This document shows, in pieces, positions 30,612 through 38,313 of a stretch of DNA of 43,927 bases (the stretch's first letter is position 1; each line of letters begins with the position of its first letter). The DNA lies in the NCBI GenBank assembly GCA_017882165.1, contig JADGPZ010000006.1:1-43927 (forward strand). Reading direction: 5' to 3'. Under the pieces are notes generated by a model. The model saw nothing but the letters and a program-made list of their open reading frames with translations, made no database searches and had not been told where the DNA came from. This DNA comes from Candidatus Kapaibacterium sp. Lineage in GTDB: Bacteria > Bacteroidota > Ignavibacteria > Palsa-1295. The position numbers and the translations under genes are program-made.

Positions 30612-30644
30612 ATGTCGAAATTGGCGCATTCGCGGCACAATTGA
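30612..30644 (+). other. Possible 10-codon leader peptide
   Basis: ATG 30612 stands behind AGGAGG (3-base gap) and encodes MSKLAHSRHN then TGA. The TGA overlaps a second ATG (TGATG), whose frame (MNLKQTNG) also ends quickly. The good ribosome binding site is the main support. It may be a regulatory leader or the start of a decayed gene. Confidence 0.3.
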
Positions 30645-30690
30645 TGAACCTCAAACAAACGAACGGCTGAGAACGCTGGCCCGGAGCAAG

Positions 30691-31071
30691 CTATGCCACC
30701 GGATTGGCGGTGATCGCGATCGAGCGGAGTTCGTCGAGGAATTCGTTCATGGCGCGGTAGGCTTCGTCGCGATGGACAGCACCGACTCGGACGAGGAGGC
30801 ACGGCTCGCCGGACAAGACCTCGCCCATGCGGCGAAAGCATTCGAACTCGGTCAGCTCGTAGTGCTGCGCGATGCGGTTTGCGAGGATGATGAGCGATGC
30901 GCGGAGCAGCTCACGGTCGGCCTCGAAGCGAATGGCGCGTATGGGATGGCCGCCGGCTTCGCCGCGGACGACCTGAAAGTACTCGAGGATCGCGCCGGTC
31001 CGCTTCGGTTCGAGCGGAAAGACGATTTCCTCGCGGACGATCGGGCGATGAATGACGAAGACGCGAACCAC
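30691..31071 (-). CDS. Conserved-looking protein of unknown function
   Basis: A 126-residue frame from GTG 31071 (VVRVFVIHRPIVREEIVFPL). An upstream ATG at 31122 would add a low-complexity stretch. Codon third positions are strongly GC-biased, as in neighbouring genes, supporting translation. It looks like a compact alpha/beta protein (RFEADRELLRASLIILANRI, then AQHYELTEFECFRRMGEV). No family recognised. It is antisense to any transcript running from the promoter at 30376 towards rplU. Confidence 0.55.
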   Translation of the reverse strand: MVRVFVIHRPIVREEIVFPLEPKRTGAILEYFQVVRGEAGGHPIRAIRFEADRELLRASLIILANRIAQHYELTEFECFRRMGEVLSGEPCLLVRVGAVHRDEAYRAMNEFLDELRSIAITANPVA

Positions 31072-31229
31072 GGCGGGGAAAAGATGAAATATGAAAGAAG
31101 AAATATGAAAAGCTGCACGCAACGGCCAACTACTAACGGGAAGCCGGGCATTTCGTTCAGCCCAACAACGCGTTACTCGTTACACATTACTCGTTACTCC
31201 CGGAAGATTCTCTGAACTATTTGGGGGCT

Positions 31230-31298
31230 GCGGGCATTTCAGGGCGTCCGCAAAAGGCGGCCCGTATCGGGTGCCCGCAACGGGTGCGTTGGCGCACC
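31230..31298 (+). promoter_or_regulatory. Structured leader upstream of rplU
   Basis: GCGGGCA (31230-31236) can pair with TGCCCGC (31272-31278), enclosing CCGC-AAAA-GGCGG. A CCCG-CAA-CGGG hairpin (31274-31284) and GGTGCG-TTGG-CGCACC (31283-31298) follow and compete with one another. Ribosomal-protein operons are often autoregulated through such leaders; here this is inferred from structure and position only. Confidence 0.4.
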
Positions 31299-31330
31299 GT
31301 AGGTGTGCCTCAGTGACCAAGGAGCTTATT

Positions 31331-31630
31331 ATGTTCGCGATCGTAGAGATTTCAGGAGAACAATTCAAAATCGACTCAGCCATGAAGTCGCTGCGCGTGC
31401 CATTTCTGGCCGGCGCAACGGTCGGGCAGGAGGTCATGCTCGGGAAGCCGCTCGTGGCACAAGGCGATGACGGCGCGATTAAGCTCGGCGGCGGTACGAT
31501 GCCGACGGCGACGGTCTTGGGTCACAGTCGTGGCGACAAGGTCATCGTGTTTCACAAGAAGCGCCGCAAGCGCTACCGTAAGCTTAACGGTCACACGCAG
31601 CAATACACCGAGCTTTCGCTTAACTGGTAA
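31331..31630 (+). CDS. rplU: 50S ribosomal protein L21
   Basis: A 99-residue protein of normal length for L21. It starts MFAIVEISGEQFKI at ATG 31331 with AAGGAG nearby. The conserved C-terminal signature is present: VIVFHKKRRKRYRKLNGHTQ, then YTELSLNW. L21 binds 23S rRNA and sits in the large subunit. It is followed 47 bases later by rpmA, the near-universal order. Confidence 0.97.
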   Translation: MFAIVEISGEQFKIDSAMKSLRVPFLAGATVGQEVMLGKPLVAQGDDGAIKLGGGTMPTATVLGHSRGDKVIVFHKKRRKRYRKLNGHTQQYTELSLNW

Positions 31631-31677
31631 GCGAAATAGCACATTAGCACTTCAGAACTTTAGCACTTCGATAAGTC

Positions 31678-31947
31678 ATGGCACATAAAAAAGGAATGGG
31701 ATCGACGCGCAACGGGCGCGATTCCAATGCACAACGTCTCGGTGTCAAGCGCTTCGGCGGCGAGTTCGTCCGCGCGGGCAACATCATCATCCGCCAGCGT
31801 GGTACGAAGTATCATCCGGGCCTGAACGTCATGCGCGCAAAGGATGACACGCTGTTCGCGGTCGCCGATGGCGTCGTAAAGTTCGAGCGTTTCCGGCTGG
31901 ACCGGCAACGGGTAAATGTGGAGCCGCTGGAAGCAGCGACCGCGTAG
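31678..31947 (+). CDS. rpmA: 50S ribosomal protein L27
   Basis: An 89-residue protein beginning [20 protein letters not shown], the conserved L27 N-terminus that reaches the peptidyl transferase centre, followed by [20 protein letters not shown] and [11 protein letters not shown]. No N-terminal cleavage extension of the Firmicutes type is present. It ends the rplU-rpmA operon, with an intrinsic terminator 6 bases after the stop. Confidence 0.97.
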   Translation: MAHKKGMGSTRNGRDSNAQRLGVKRFGGEFVRAGNIIIRQRGTKYHPGLNVMRAKDDTLFAVADGVVKFERFRLDRQRVNVEPLEAATA

Positions 31948-31952
31948 ATTGT

Positions 31953-31978
31953 AAAAGCCCGCTTGAAGCGGGCTTTTT
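31953..31978 (+). terminator. Intrinsic terminator of rplU-rpmA
   Basis: AAAAGCCCG and CGGGCTTTTT form a stem around a short CTTGAAG loop, with the T run built into the 3' arm. It lies just after the rpmA stop. Confidence 0.85.
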
Positions 31979-31995
31979 CGTTCTTTGGCAATGTA

Positions 31996-33588
31996 CTAAT
32001 TCTCTTGCTGAACGGGAGCGAGGCGCGGCCAAATCTCTTCGGCGTTGGTGAGCGCCTTCGCCTGCAAGCCGTAGATGACATCGTCGACGTATTCCTCGGC
32101 GCGCATGCCTACGAGCACCGAGGAGACGCCTGGGATACTCCGGATGAGCAGGACAGCCTTCTGTGACAGGGAAAGGCTGTGGCAGTCCTCGGGCAGCAGC
32201 GAGTTGAGAGCGGCGTGGATTTTCTCGGCACGCGCATGACCGCGATTCAAGTAGACGTTCGAGATGTGCTCGAAGACGTCATCGGCGACCTCGGCATATT
32301 GGACGATCATGGAGTAGAGACCTTCGTCGTCCTTGGAGAGTGGCCGCAGGATGTCGAAGACATACTGGAGTCGAGGCGCCAGCACGGTACGCGAAATATC
32401 CTGCCATTCCTCGACGCTTGCGAACTCGCGCCAGTTGCCATCATCGAGATTGCGGCCCAGCGTCATCAGCTTCTGGACGGAATCGCGGGACTGCGGATTC
32501 AGAGGAAGGTCTTTGAACCGGGTATTAAAGAACTCCTCTTCCTGCAAACGCAGGTCGTGCGTCAGATCGTCGATGTCATCATCCGGCGGCACTTCGCGCT
32601 CGGGGAAATCGGCAAGCCGAATCAGTTGCTTGCCAATAATGGCATTCAGCGGCCGGTTGACGAGCGCGCCGAGATTCTTCTCGCGACAGAACTCGATCGG
32701 GGTCTGGGTGCCACGATTTTGATTTCGTTCAGTCACAGCGCCATGCTCGAAGATATTGAGCGGAAACTGGACAACGGCGAAATGATGCTCCTTGGAAATC
32801 TCCTCGGCAGCTTGCCAGCAGGCTTCGAGAGAAGTGCGGTTAACGGTTTCTTCTGGCTTGACGAATGTGTTCGAGCTGATCCCGTACCACTGAATCCGGC
32901 CTTGCTGGACTTCGGATTCGAGATAGCGAAAGGCTTTCGCGATACGGCGATAATACTCCTGATGGACCTCGTCCTCGGGCCTGCCCTCGGCGACGGCCCA
33001 TTCGATGAAGTATTCGGGATTGTGAAGGAGGAAGACATCAATCGTTTCCATACCGAGTCGCTCCAGCGATGCGGTGATTTGATCGCGAAGGAAATCGGGG
33101 TGGATCGAATGCCACAGGCCATTACTATGGCGAACCAGATCGGAGAGTTCGGAGCTAGCCGAGTAGTCGGCATGAGCCTCGTTGGCCCGGCGCTGCATCT
33201 CCTCGAAGAGGCCGCCCTGAATGTAGCCCGCTTTGGAGACGATAACGATCTCTTCACGCCGCGTCAGGCCTTGCTTTACAAGACCCACAAGGACTTCGCC
33301 GATCAGTCGTTCGGAGTTACCCCCGGCGTAGTTCGTCGAGGTGTCGATGAGGTTGATTCCCATGCGAATCGCCTTCGCCAGAGCAGCCCGGTGCGATGCC
33401 ACCCGATGATCGACGCGATACGACCCGAATCCGGCGCCGCTGACGGTCAGTCCAGTCTTACCGAGGATGCGGTAGGATTCGGCCCACTCTGGATGCGAAG
33501 GCGCGACGAGTCTGGTCGCTTCAATCGTCGCATGGCGGATGGGGGTCGCAGGTTGGTCATCGAGTTGACCGTTGGTGGTGATGTGCAT
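31996..33588 (-). CDS. Aldo/keto reductase with a large internal insertion
   Basis: A 530-residue protein from ATG 33588. The (beta/alpha)8 aldo/keto reductase core shows the catalytic set: Asp and Tyr in NLIDTSTNYAGG, Lys in IVSKAGYIQGG and His in DVFLLHNPEYF. The usual last strand and helix appear only near the C-terminus (QKAVLLIRSIPGVSSVLVGM). Between about residues 310 and 470 lies a helical, Asp/Glu-rich insertion that makes it far longer than the ~300-350 residues normal for the family. The gene follows the methyltransferase by 7 bases on the same strand, so the two form an operon. Confidence 0.85.
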   Translation of the reverse strand: MHITTNGQLDDQPATPIRHATIEATRLVAPSHPEWAESYRILGKTGLTVSGAGFGSYRVDHRVASHRAALAKAIRMGINLIDTSTNYAGGNSERLIGEVLVGLVKQGLTRREEIVIVSKAGYIQGGLFEEMQRRANEAHADYSASSELSDLVRHSNGLWHSIHPDFLRDQITASLERLGMETIDVFLLHNPEYFIEWAVAEGRPEDEVHQEYYRRIAKAFRYLESEVQQGRIQWYGISSNTFVKPEETVNRTSLEACWQAAEEISKEHHFAVVQFPLNIFEHGAVTERNQNRGTQTPIEFCREKNLGALVNRPLNAIIGKQLIRLADFPEREVPPDDDIDDLTHDLRLQEEEFFNTRFKDLPLNPQSRDSVQKLMTLGRNLDDGNWREFASVEEWQDISRTVLAPRLQYVFDILRPLSKDDEGLYSMIVQYAEVADDVFEHISNVYLNRGHARAEKIHAALNSLLPEDCHSLSLSQKAVLLIRSIPGVSSVLVGMRAEEYVDDVIYGLQAKALTNAEEIWPRLAPVQQEN

Positions 33589-33595
33589 TCCGTCC

Positions 33596-34333
33596 CTACT
33601 TGGTCGACACAATGAAGGCAACACCCTGGCCAGGACTGAGCGGTGCTTCGTAGTCCTCATAAACCAAATTTTTGATCTCGTCCGCCGAGACTTCAGACCA
33701 AACACCGTAGCGGGTTGGCTTCGCAAAAAACCGAACGATCCGAGGGTTCGGCACGACTGACTTGATCCTGTCCAAATCATAAATTCGCATATTGCGTCTC
33801 GTAGTTGCTTTACCGGCTGGAACGGTGAGGATCAAGTCGCCACCAGGCTTTAACGCCGTCCAAAGCTTTTCGATGGCAACCTTATCGCCATCGGACTTCT
33901 CTGGGTCACCATAGCCGGTTAGCCCAACATGTTCGACCGTTGAGATCGAGCAGACAACATCATACGTATTAGCTGGTGGCTGCCACGTTAAGATGTCGCC
34001 CTGGGTGAACTTAAAATTCGGATGCTCGAAGCTGTACTTTCTGAAATCGAGACCTTGAACTTGATAGCCGAGACTTGCAAGATGGATCGGCAACAAGTCC
34101 TCTACGCATCCAAAATCGAGAATTGTTTTCGCGTTCGGATTGAGGTGCTGAAACAGGAGGGGGTATTCCACCACCCGATCGGTGAAGAGCGGCTTAATGT
34201 CCTTCCCTGTGATTGAAGCCATTCCCATCAGGAGTTTCTTAAAGGCCATCTCGAAAAAGGTCCCATCCCACCCCTCGAAGAAGAGGTTCTTGTTGACCTT
34301 ATACATTTTGATCGTTTCGTAATCGACGCTCAT
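33596..34333 (-). CDS. SAM-dependent methyltransferase
   Basis: A 245-residue class I methyltransferase. Motif I is ILDFGCVEDLLPIHLASLGY (a slightly unusual DFGCxxDLLP in place of DxGxGxG), the acidic end of strand 2 is VQGLDFRKY, and motif IV/V are YDVVCSISTVEHVGLTGYGD and LWTALKPGGDLILTVPAG. The substrate is unknown. It is the first gene of an operon with the aldo/keto reductase and is divergent from the PhyH-family gene. A role in tailoring of a glycan or small molecule is only a guess from neighbours. Confidence 0.85.
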   Translation of the reverse strand: MSVDYETIKMYKVNKNLFFEGWDGTFFEMAFKKLLMGMASITGKDIKPLFTDRVVEYPLLFQHLNPNAKTILDFGCVEDLLPIHLASLGYQVQGLDFRKYSFEHPNFKFTQGDILTWQPPANTYDVVCSISTVEHVGLTGYGDPEKSDGDKVAIEKLWTALKPGGDLILTVPAGKATTRRNMRIYDLDRIKSVVPNPRIVRFFAKPTRYGVWSEVSADEIKNLVYEDYEAPLSPGQGVAFIVSTK

Positions 34334-34452
34334 AGGAATCTTGTTGTTCGGGTGTTAAATGATCGGAAGCAAACTGTTCTTCTTAGGATAGAGTGCCAAA
34401 ACGGGAGCTTTTCTCCGGCGATTGGTATTGGTTCTTGAAAGGAGATCATGCA

Positions 34453-35256
34453 ATGTCGCTGCTGGGTCTAAATGAGTTTGAGTTTTATGGAGCGGAGGGC
34501 TATCTTCTTTACAAGAAGCCAGTTTTCTCGCCTTCGAAGTTTCAGGCGCTGAAAGATCACTTCGAAGAAAAGCTCGAAGCCTTGCCGCCCGAGGTAAGGC
34601 CCGAAGAGATGGACGTTCCCCATTTTACGGACACGAAGCTCTTTGAATGGCTATTCGCCGACGAGGTTCTCGACTTGGTCGAGCCGATCATTGGTCCGGA
34701 TATTGTGCTCTTCTCGAGTCATTTCATCTCAAAGCCGGCAGGCGCTGGTAAGCGTGTGCCGTGGCATGAGGATGCGAGTTACTGGAAGCAAATGATCTCG
34801 CCGATCGAAGTAGTGACGGTCTGGCTCGCGATCGACGACTCAACTGCGGAGAATGGTTGCATGTATGTCATTCCGAGAACTCAGCATCATGGATTCTCAG
34901 AATATGACGAGGTCGACATTTCAAAGAACTTGTTTCCAATCGAGATCAAACAAGGCCGCTTCGATGAGAGTCGATCGGTCCCTTGTGAACTAAAAGCCAA
35001 CGAAGCAAGCCTCCATCACAGCGGTCTCATCCATGGGAGCCCTGCAAACACAAGTTCGAAGCGCCGGACAGGTTATACCATGCGGTACATGCCCGCGACC
35101 GTCAAAGCGCTTGGTGGGAAATCGGAATTGGGACATCCACACCTCAATTATCTCGCGCGGGGTCACGATCGCGCTGGCAATATCTACGGCGATCCGAACA
35201 AAGAATATCCCGAGTTAGCGCGATATGTTTCGCTCAATCGGCGCAGGGGACGTTGA
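34453..35256 (+). CDS. Phytanoyl-CoA dioxygenase (PhyH) family protein
   Basis: A 267-residue Fe(II)/2-oxoglutarate dioxygenase. ATG 34453 is preferred because AAGGAGA stands about 11 bases upstream; GTG 34393 would extend it by 20 residues. The iron ligands H105 and D107 are in PWHEDASYW, the distal His is in GLIHGSP, and the 2-oxoglutarate-binding Arg is probably in SSKRRTGYTMRY. The family hydroxylates lipids, amino acids and secondary metabolites. It is divergent from the methyltransferase/reductase operon, and the three could act on the same substrate. Confidence 0.87.
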   Translation: MSLLGLNEFEFYGAEGYLLYKKPVFSPSKFQALKDHFEEKLEALPPEVRPEEMDVPHFTDTKLFEWLFADEVLDLVEPIIGPDIVLFSSHFISKPAGAGKRVPWHEDASYWKQMISPIEVVTVWLAIDDSTAENGCMYVIPRTQHHGFSEYDEVDISKNLFPIEIKQGRFDESRSVPCELKANEASLHHSGLIHGSPANTSSKRRTGYTMRYMPATVKALGGKSELGHPHLNYLARGHDRAGNIYGDPNKEYPELARYVSLNRRRGR

Positions 35257-35271
35257 GGTGGCTCGAATGGC

Positions 35272-35299
35272 ATTGCCGAGGGCGTAACCCCTCGGCAAT
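35272..35299. terminator. Hairpin between convergent genes
   Basis: ATTGCCGAGGG (35272-35282) and CCCTCGGCAAT (35289-35299) form a perfect 11-bp stem with a 6-base loop. It lies between the PhyH-family gene and the convergent kelch gene and probably terminates both. Confidence 0.7.
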
Positions 35300-35325
35300 C
35301 TGATTTGTCATTAGAGCAAATCTGC

Positions 35326-36801
35326 TTAGTGCAGCAGAGCGAACTTTAGCATCGTCGTTCTCACACCAGCCACGATTCGGACGAAATAGATCCCGGAAGT
35401 CGGAGTGAGAAGATCGATCGGGATGGAATATGCGCCCGGAGGAAGTGCGATCTCCTGCTTCGCCGAGACGCTCTCACTGGATGCCGTATAGACCTCGATT
35501 CGGACGATCTCTGCCTGGTCCAATGTAAGATCAAGTACCGCTTGATCCGATGCAGCCATTGCAATCACAGCCGCGAACGAGATCTTCGGATCGCTTACCG
35601 CAGCCGTTGAATTGGCTGGCATCGTCATGTAGCTTAGGAGAGCATGATCGGTCACGTCGAGGATCTCGGCGGTTTCCGTGAATTGATAATCTCCAGTGAT
35701 CCCAGCAGCGACCAACACCAGATCCGTTGGTAAAGCCTCGTTGACCGTTTGGTGAATCCAGCACGCACCGTGATAACTCCGCTTCTGGTTCAGCTGCGGA
35801 GCGTAATACCAGCGTTGATTCGGTTTGTCATACCACTCACACGTCGGTGTCATTGTTCCAGTAAAAGAATTAGACCAATTTGCATCGGTAATGCCACCGG
35901 TTACCAAAAAACGATCGCTCGGCAACAGCGTGCTCATCTGCCAAGTCACCGGCTGGAACATCGGCGAGGTAGACGTCCACGAGCTATAGGTACCCGTGAG
36001 TATCTCGGAACCCGGGGCCGATGAATTCGGCGTATTGCGACCGCCGGATGTAAGCACAGTTCCATCGCTGAAGGTTACGAGCGATCCCTTGATTCTTGCC
36101 TGATTCATGTTGCCGGTCACCTGCCAGGTGTTGGGGGAGGGGTCGTAGATCTCTGACTCACTGAAGTAATCGCTTCCCGCGCCGCCGCTTCGCCCACCTG
36201 TCACAAGCACACGCCCATCTGGCAATAGTGTTGCAGAGTGATCGTGCCGAGCGAGAAGCAGTGGCGCGGCATCCCTGCACGTTTGCGTGGATGGATCATA
36301 GATTTCGACCGAGCTTGTAATGTTACTGCCTATGTATCCACCAGCAACAAGAATGGTCCCGTCGTTCAGGAGGGTAGCAGTATGGTTCTGACGAGCAATC
36401 GACAGCGATCCGCCACTCGACCATTGATTCGTCGTGTAGTCATAGATCTCGATCGAGCCTGTGGGGATGCTATAGTCATAGTTCGGCGACGTGTTCCCGC
36501 CGATCACAACCAAGCGTCCGTCCGGCAGGAGCGTACACGTGTGGCGCTCGCGCGCCGTTACCATTGGCGCCGCGATGGTCCACACAGCCGTCGCTGGATC
36601 GTACAGTTCGCAAGTATTCAGCGCAACTCCCGATGCGTCTGCACCGCCGACATAAAGAGCGGTCTGATTTGGGAGCGTCGTAAGAATCCCCGTTCGTTTT
36701 TTGATGCTGAGTGAGCCTGTGTACTGCCAGGACTGCGCCAGCAAGCCGAACGGGATGAGCAAGACCAACGAAATGAGAAGTAACCTTGAGAGAGTTTTCA
36801 T
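35326..36801 (-). CDS. Secreted kelch-repeat protein with T9SS-like C-terminus
   Basis: A 491-residue protein from ATG 36801 (MKTLSRLLLISLVLLIPFGL), with a signal peptide. Residues about 30-370 are kelch/galactose-oxidase-type blades with repeated TATLLNDGTILVAGGY, SATLLPDGRVLVTGGR and VEIYDPSTQ motifs, forming a beta-propeller. The catalytic copper residues of galactose oxidase are not evident, so it is probably a binding protein. The last ~90 residues (ALPPGAYSIPIDLLTPTSGI, YFVRIVAG) form a beta-sandwich like a degenerate sorting domain. Confidence 0.82.
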   Translation of the reverse strand: MKTLSRLLLISLVLLIPFGLLAQSWQYTGSLSIKKRTGILTTLPNQTALYVGGADASGVALNTCELYDPATAVWTIAAPMVTARERHTCTLLPDGRLVVIGGNTSPNYDYSIPTGSIEIYDYTTNQWSSGGSLSIARQNHTATLLNDGTILVAGGYIGSNITSSVEIYDPSTQTCRDAAPLLLARHDHSATLLPDGRVLVTGGRSGGAGSDYFSESEIYDPSPNTWQVTGNMNQARIKGSLVTFSDGTVLTSGGRNTPNSSAPGSEILTGTYSSWTSTSPMFQPVTWQMSTLLPSDRFLVTGGITDANWSNSFTGTMTPTCEWYDKPNQRWYYAPQLNQKRSYHGACWIHQTVNEALPTDLVLVAAGITGDYQFTETAEILDVTDHALLSYMTMPANSTAAVSDPKISFAAVIAMAASDQAVLDLTLDQAEIVRIEVYTASSESVSAKQEIALPPGAYSIPIDLLTPTSGIYFVRIVAGVRTTMLKFALLH

Positions 36802-36926
36802 AGGATGATCCAAAAAAGTTGAAACACAATGATTCCCTTCAGCCTATAAGAACACTTGACAAGTCCGTTTGTTACAAGGAATTCAGAAAGTTTCAGAGAG
36901 AATGATCCTATTGGGAGAATACTTGC

Positions 36927-38249
36927 GTGAGGTTCAGTAGTCACATCGGTAAAGCCGCCTGGGCGTTCGCCTCGCGAGGGTTGCCGCTTGTCTATGCAAT
37001 TGCATTGATCCTGGTCGCTCGGGCTTTTACTCCCGAGCAGTTTGGTGTCCTCTCCGTATTTCAGACGCTGTTTACAGTCCTATTCACATTTTCGGATGGC
37101 TTTGCGCTCCAGGCCATCGTCAAATTTGGGGTCGAGCCGGATACGCGCCTGGAAGAACTCGTCAGCGTGACTGCCTTGCTCTTCATCGCTTTTTTGGGGA
37201 CGGTGCTGACCCTAATCGGCCTTTTCCCCGATGTCATCAGTGATGTGCTTCGCATTCCACAATTGCGAATGCTTATTCCGTACCTCGTCTTGCTGGCTGT
37301 TGTGACGATGCCGCGCGTGATCTTTTCGAAGGTCTTGCAATCGCGTTTCCGGATGCGGGAGTTGTTTTTCATTGACAGCGCGAACTTCGGCCTTGCGAGC
37401 ATAGCGATCTGTATCCTCCTTCCTCTTGGTCTGGTGCATTCGGCGGAGGATGTTGTCCGTATCACCGTTGCCTCCGGTGCCGTGTCATCACTCCTCGCGA
37501 TTATTCTTGTCCGCCCGTATCTGACGTTCCGGTTTGTCTATACACGTTCGATGCTTCGGCGGATTTCGGAATTTGTCCGTTATCAAGCAGCCATGGGAAT
37601 CGTCTCGACGGCACAGCAGAATTTCGACACGCTCATCGTTGCTGGATTCACAGGCGCGGCGGGAGCCGGTATCTATAATGGCGCCAAGATGCTGTTCCGA
37701 GGATTCGACATCGTTCGCGAGACCATGACTCTTTTTGTTTTTCCCGCGTCGAGCAAGTATCACTCTCGTGGTGATGCGGTAACTCTCAGGACGATCCTTG
37801 AAAAGAGTGTCAGCTTTCTGTTCATGACCCTCGTCCCGGTTGCGATCGTGTTGGAGATCGGCGCACCGTTGATCTTCCATCTCATCTATGGCGCGAAGTA
37901 TGATGCCAGCATTCCAATCTTTCGGGTGCTCTTGATCGCAGCGGCGTTCTTTCCTGTCCAGATGGTTTTTCAAGTCACCATGACCGGAATGGGGAAGATC
38001 CGAGAGGCATTCCGATTCTTTTCTCTCACCTTCATAGTGAATGCAGCGCTTGCCACGACGCTTCTGGCAACCACGGGATCTCTGATCGGTGCGGCGATTG
38101 CGTTCGTGGTAGCCACTATGGTCCAAACGGTGCAACTCTACGTCTATATCAGGCGAGAGGTCGGCTTCGACACTCACCGACTTTTCAGTCGCGGCTTCCG
38201 GGACGCACTCAGCTTCGCACGGTCAATCCGAAAAAATGCTCCATTTTGA
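36927..38249 (+). CDS. Polysaccharide flippase (Wzx/MATE-like)
   Basis: A 440-residue membrane protein from GTG 36927 (GGAGAA about 10 bases upstream). I count about twelve helices, with the family-typical start LPLVYAIALILVARAFTPEQFGVLSVFQTLFTVL and the internal FDTLIVAGFTGAAGAGIYNGA motif that marks oligosaccharide flippases. These proteins move lipid-linked sugar units across the inner membrane for surface polysaccharide assembly. No glycosyltransferases are adjacent in the window. Confidence 0.87.
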   Translation: MRFSSHIGKAAWAFASRGLPLVYAIALILVARAFTPEQFGVLSVFQTLFTVLFTFSDGFALQAIVKFGVEPDTRLEELVSVTALLFIAFLGTVLTLIGLFPDVISDVLRIPQLRMLIPYLVLLAVVTMPRVIFSKVLQSRFRMRELFFIDSANFGLASIAICILLPLGLVHSAEDVVRITVASGAVSSLLAIILVRPYLTFRFVYTRSMLRRISEFVRYQAAMGIVSTAQQNFDTLIVAGFTGAAGAGIYNGAKMLFRGFDIVRETMTLFVFPASSKYHSRGDAVTLRTILEKSVSFLFMTLVPVAIVLEIGAPLIFHLIYGAKYDASIPIFRVLLIAAAFFPVQMVFQVTMTGMGKIREAFRFFSLTFIVNAALATTLLATTGSLIGAAIAFVVATMVQTVQLYVYIRREVGFDTHRLFSRGFRDALSFARSIRKNAPF

Positions 38250-38276
38250 AAAAGCAACAGGAAAATGTGTTATATT
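38246..38276 (+). promoter_or_regulatory. Putative promoter of the large secreted protein at 38314
   Basis: TTGAAA (38246-38251), a 19-base spacer, then TATATT (38271-38276). The second box extends to TATATTTG, fitting the Bacteroidota TAnnTTTG element. It overlaps the flippase stop codon. Confidence 0.5.
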
Positions 38277-38313
38277 TGGCTATCGTTCAATCACTTCCAT
38301 GGAGGGTTGAGGT

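Noticed and set aside
30400-30690. Sequence ahead of AACGCTGGC that recalls the start of a 16S rRNA gene
   Set aside because: Nothing after it resembles 16S rRNA; the similarity is limited to a few bases.
32179-33615. 478-codon plus-strand frame opposite the aldo/keto reductase gene
   Set aside because: It mirrors the codon pattern of the real gene, whose catalytic motifs are all in the minus frame.
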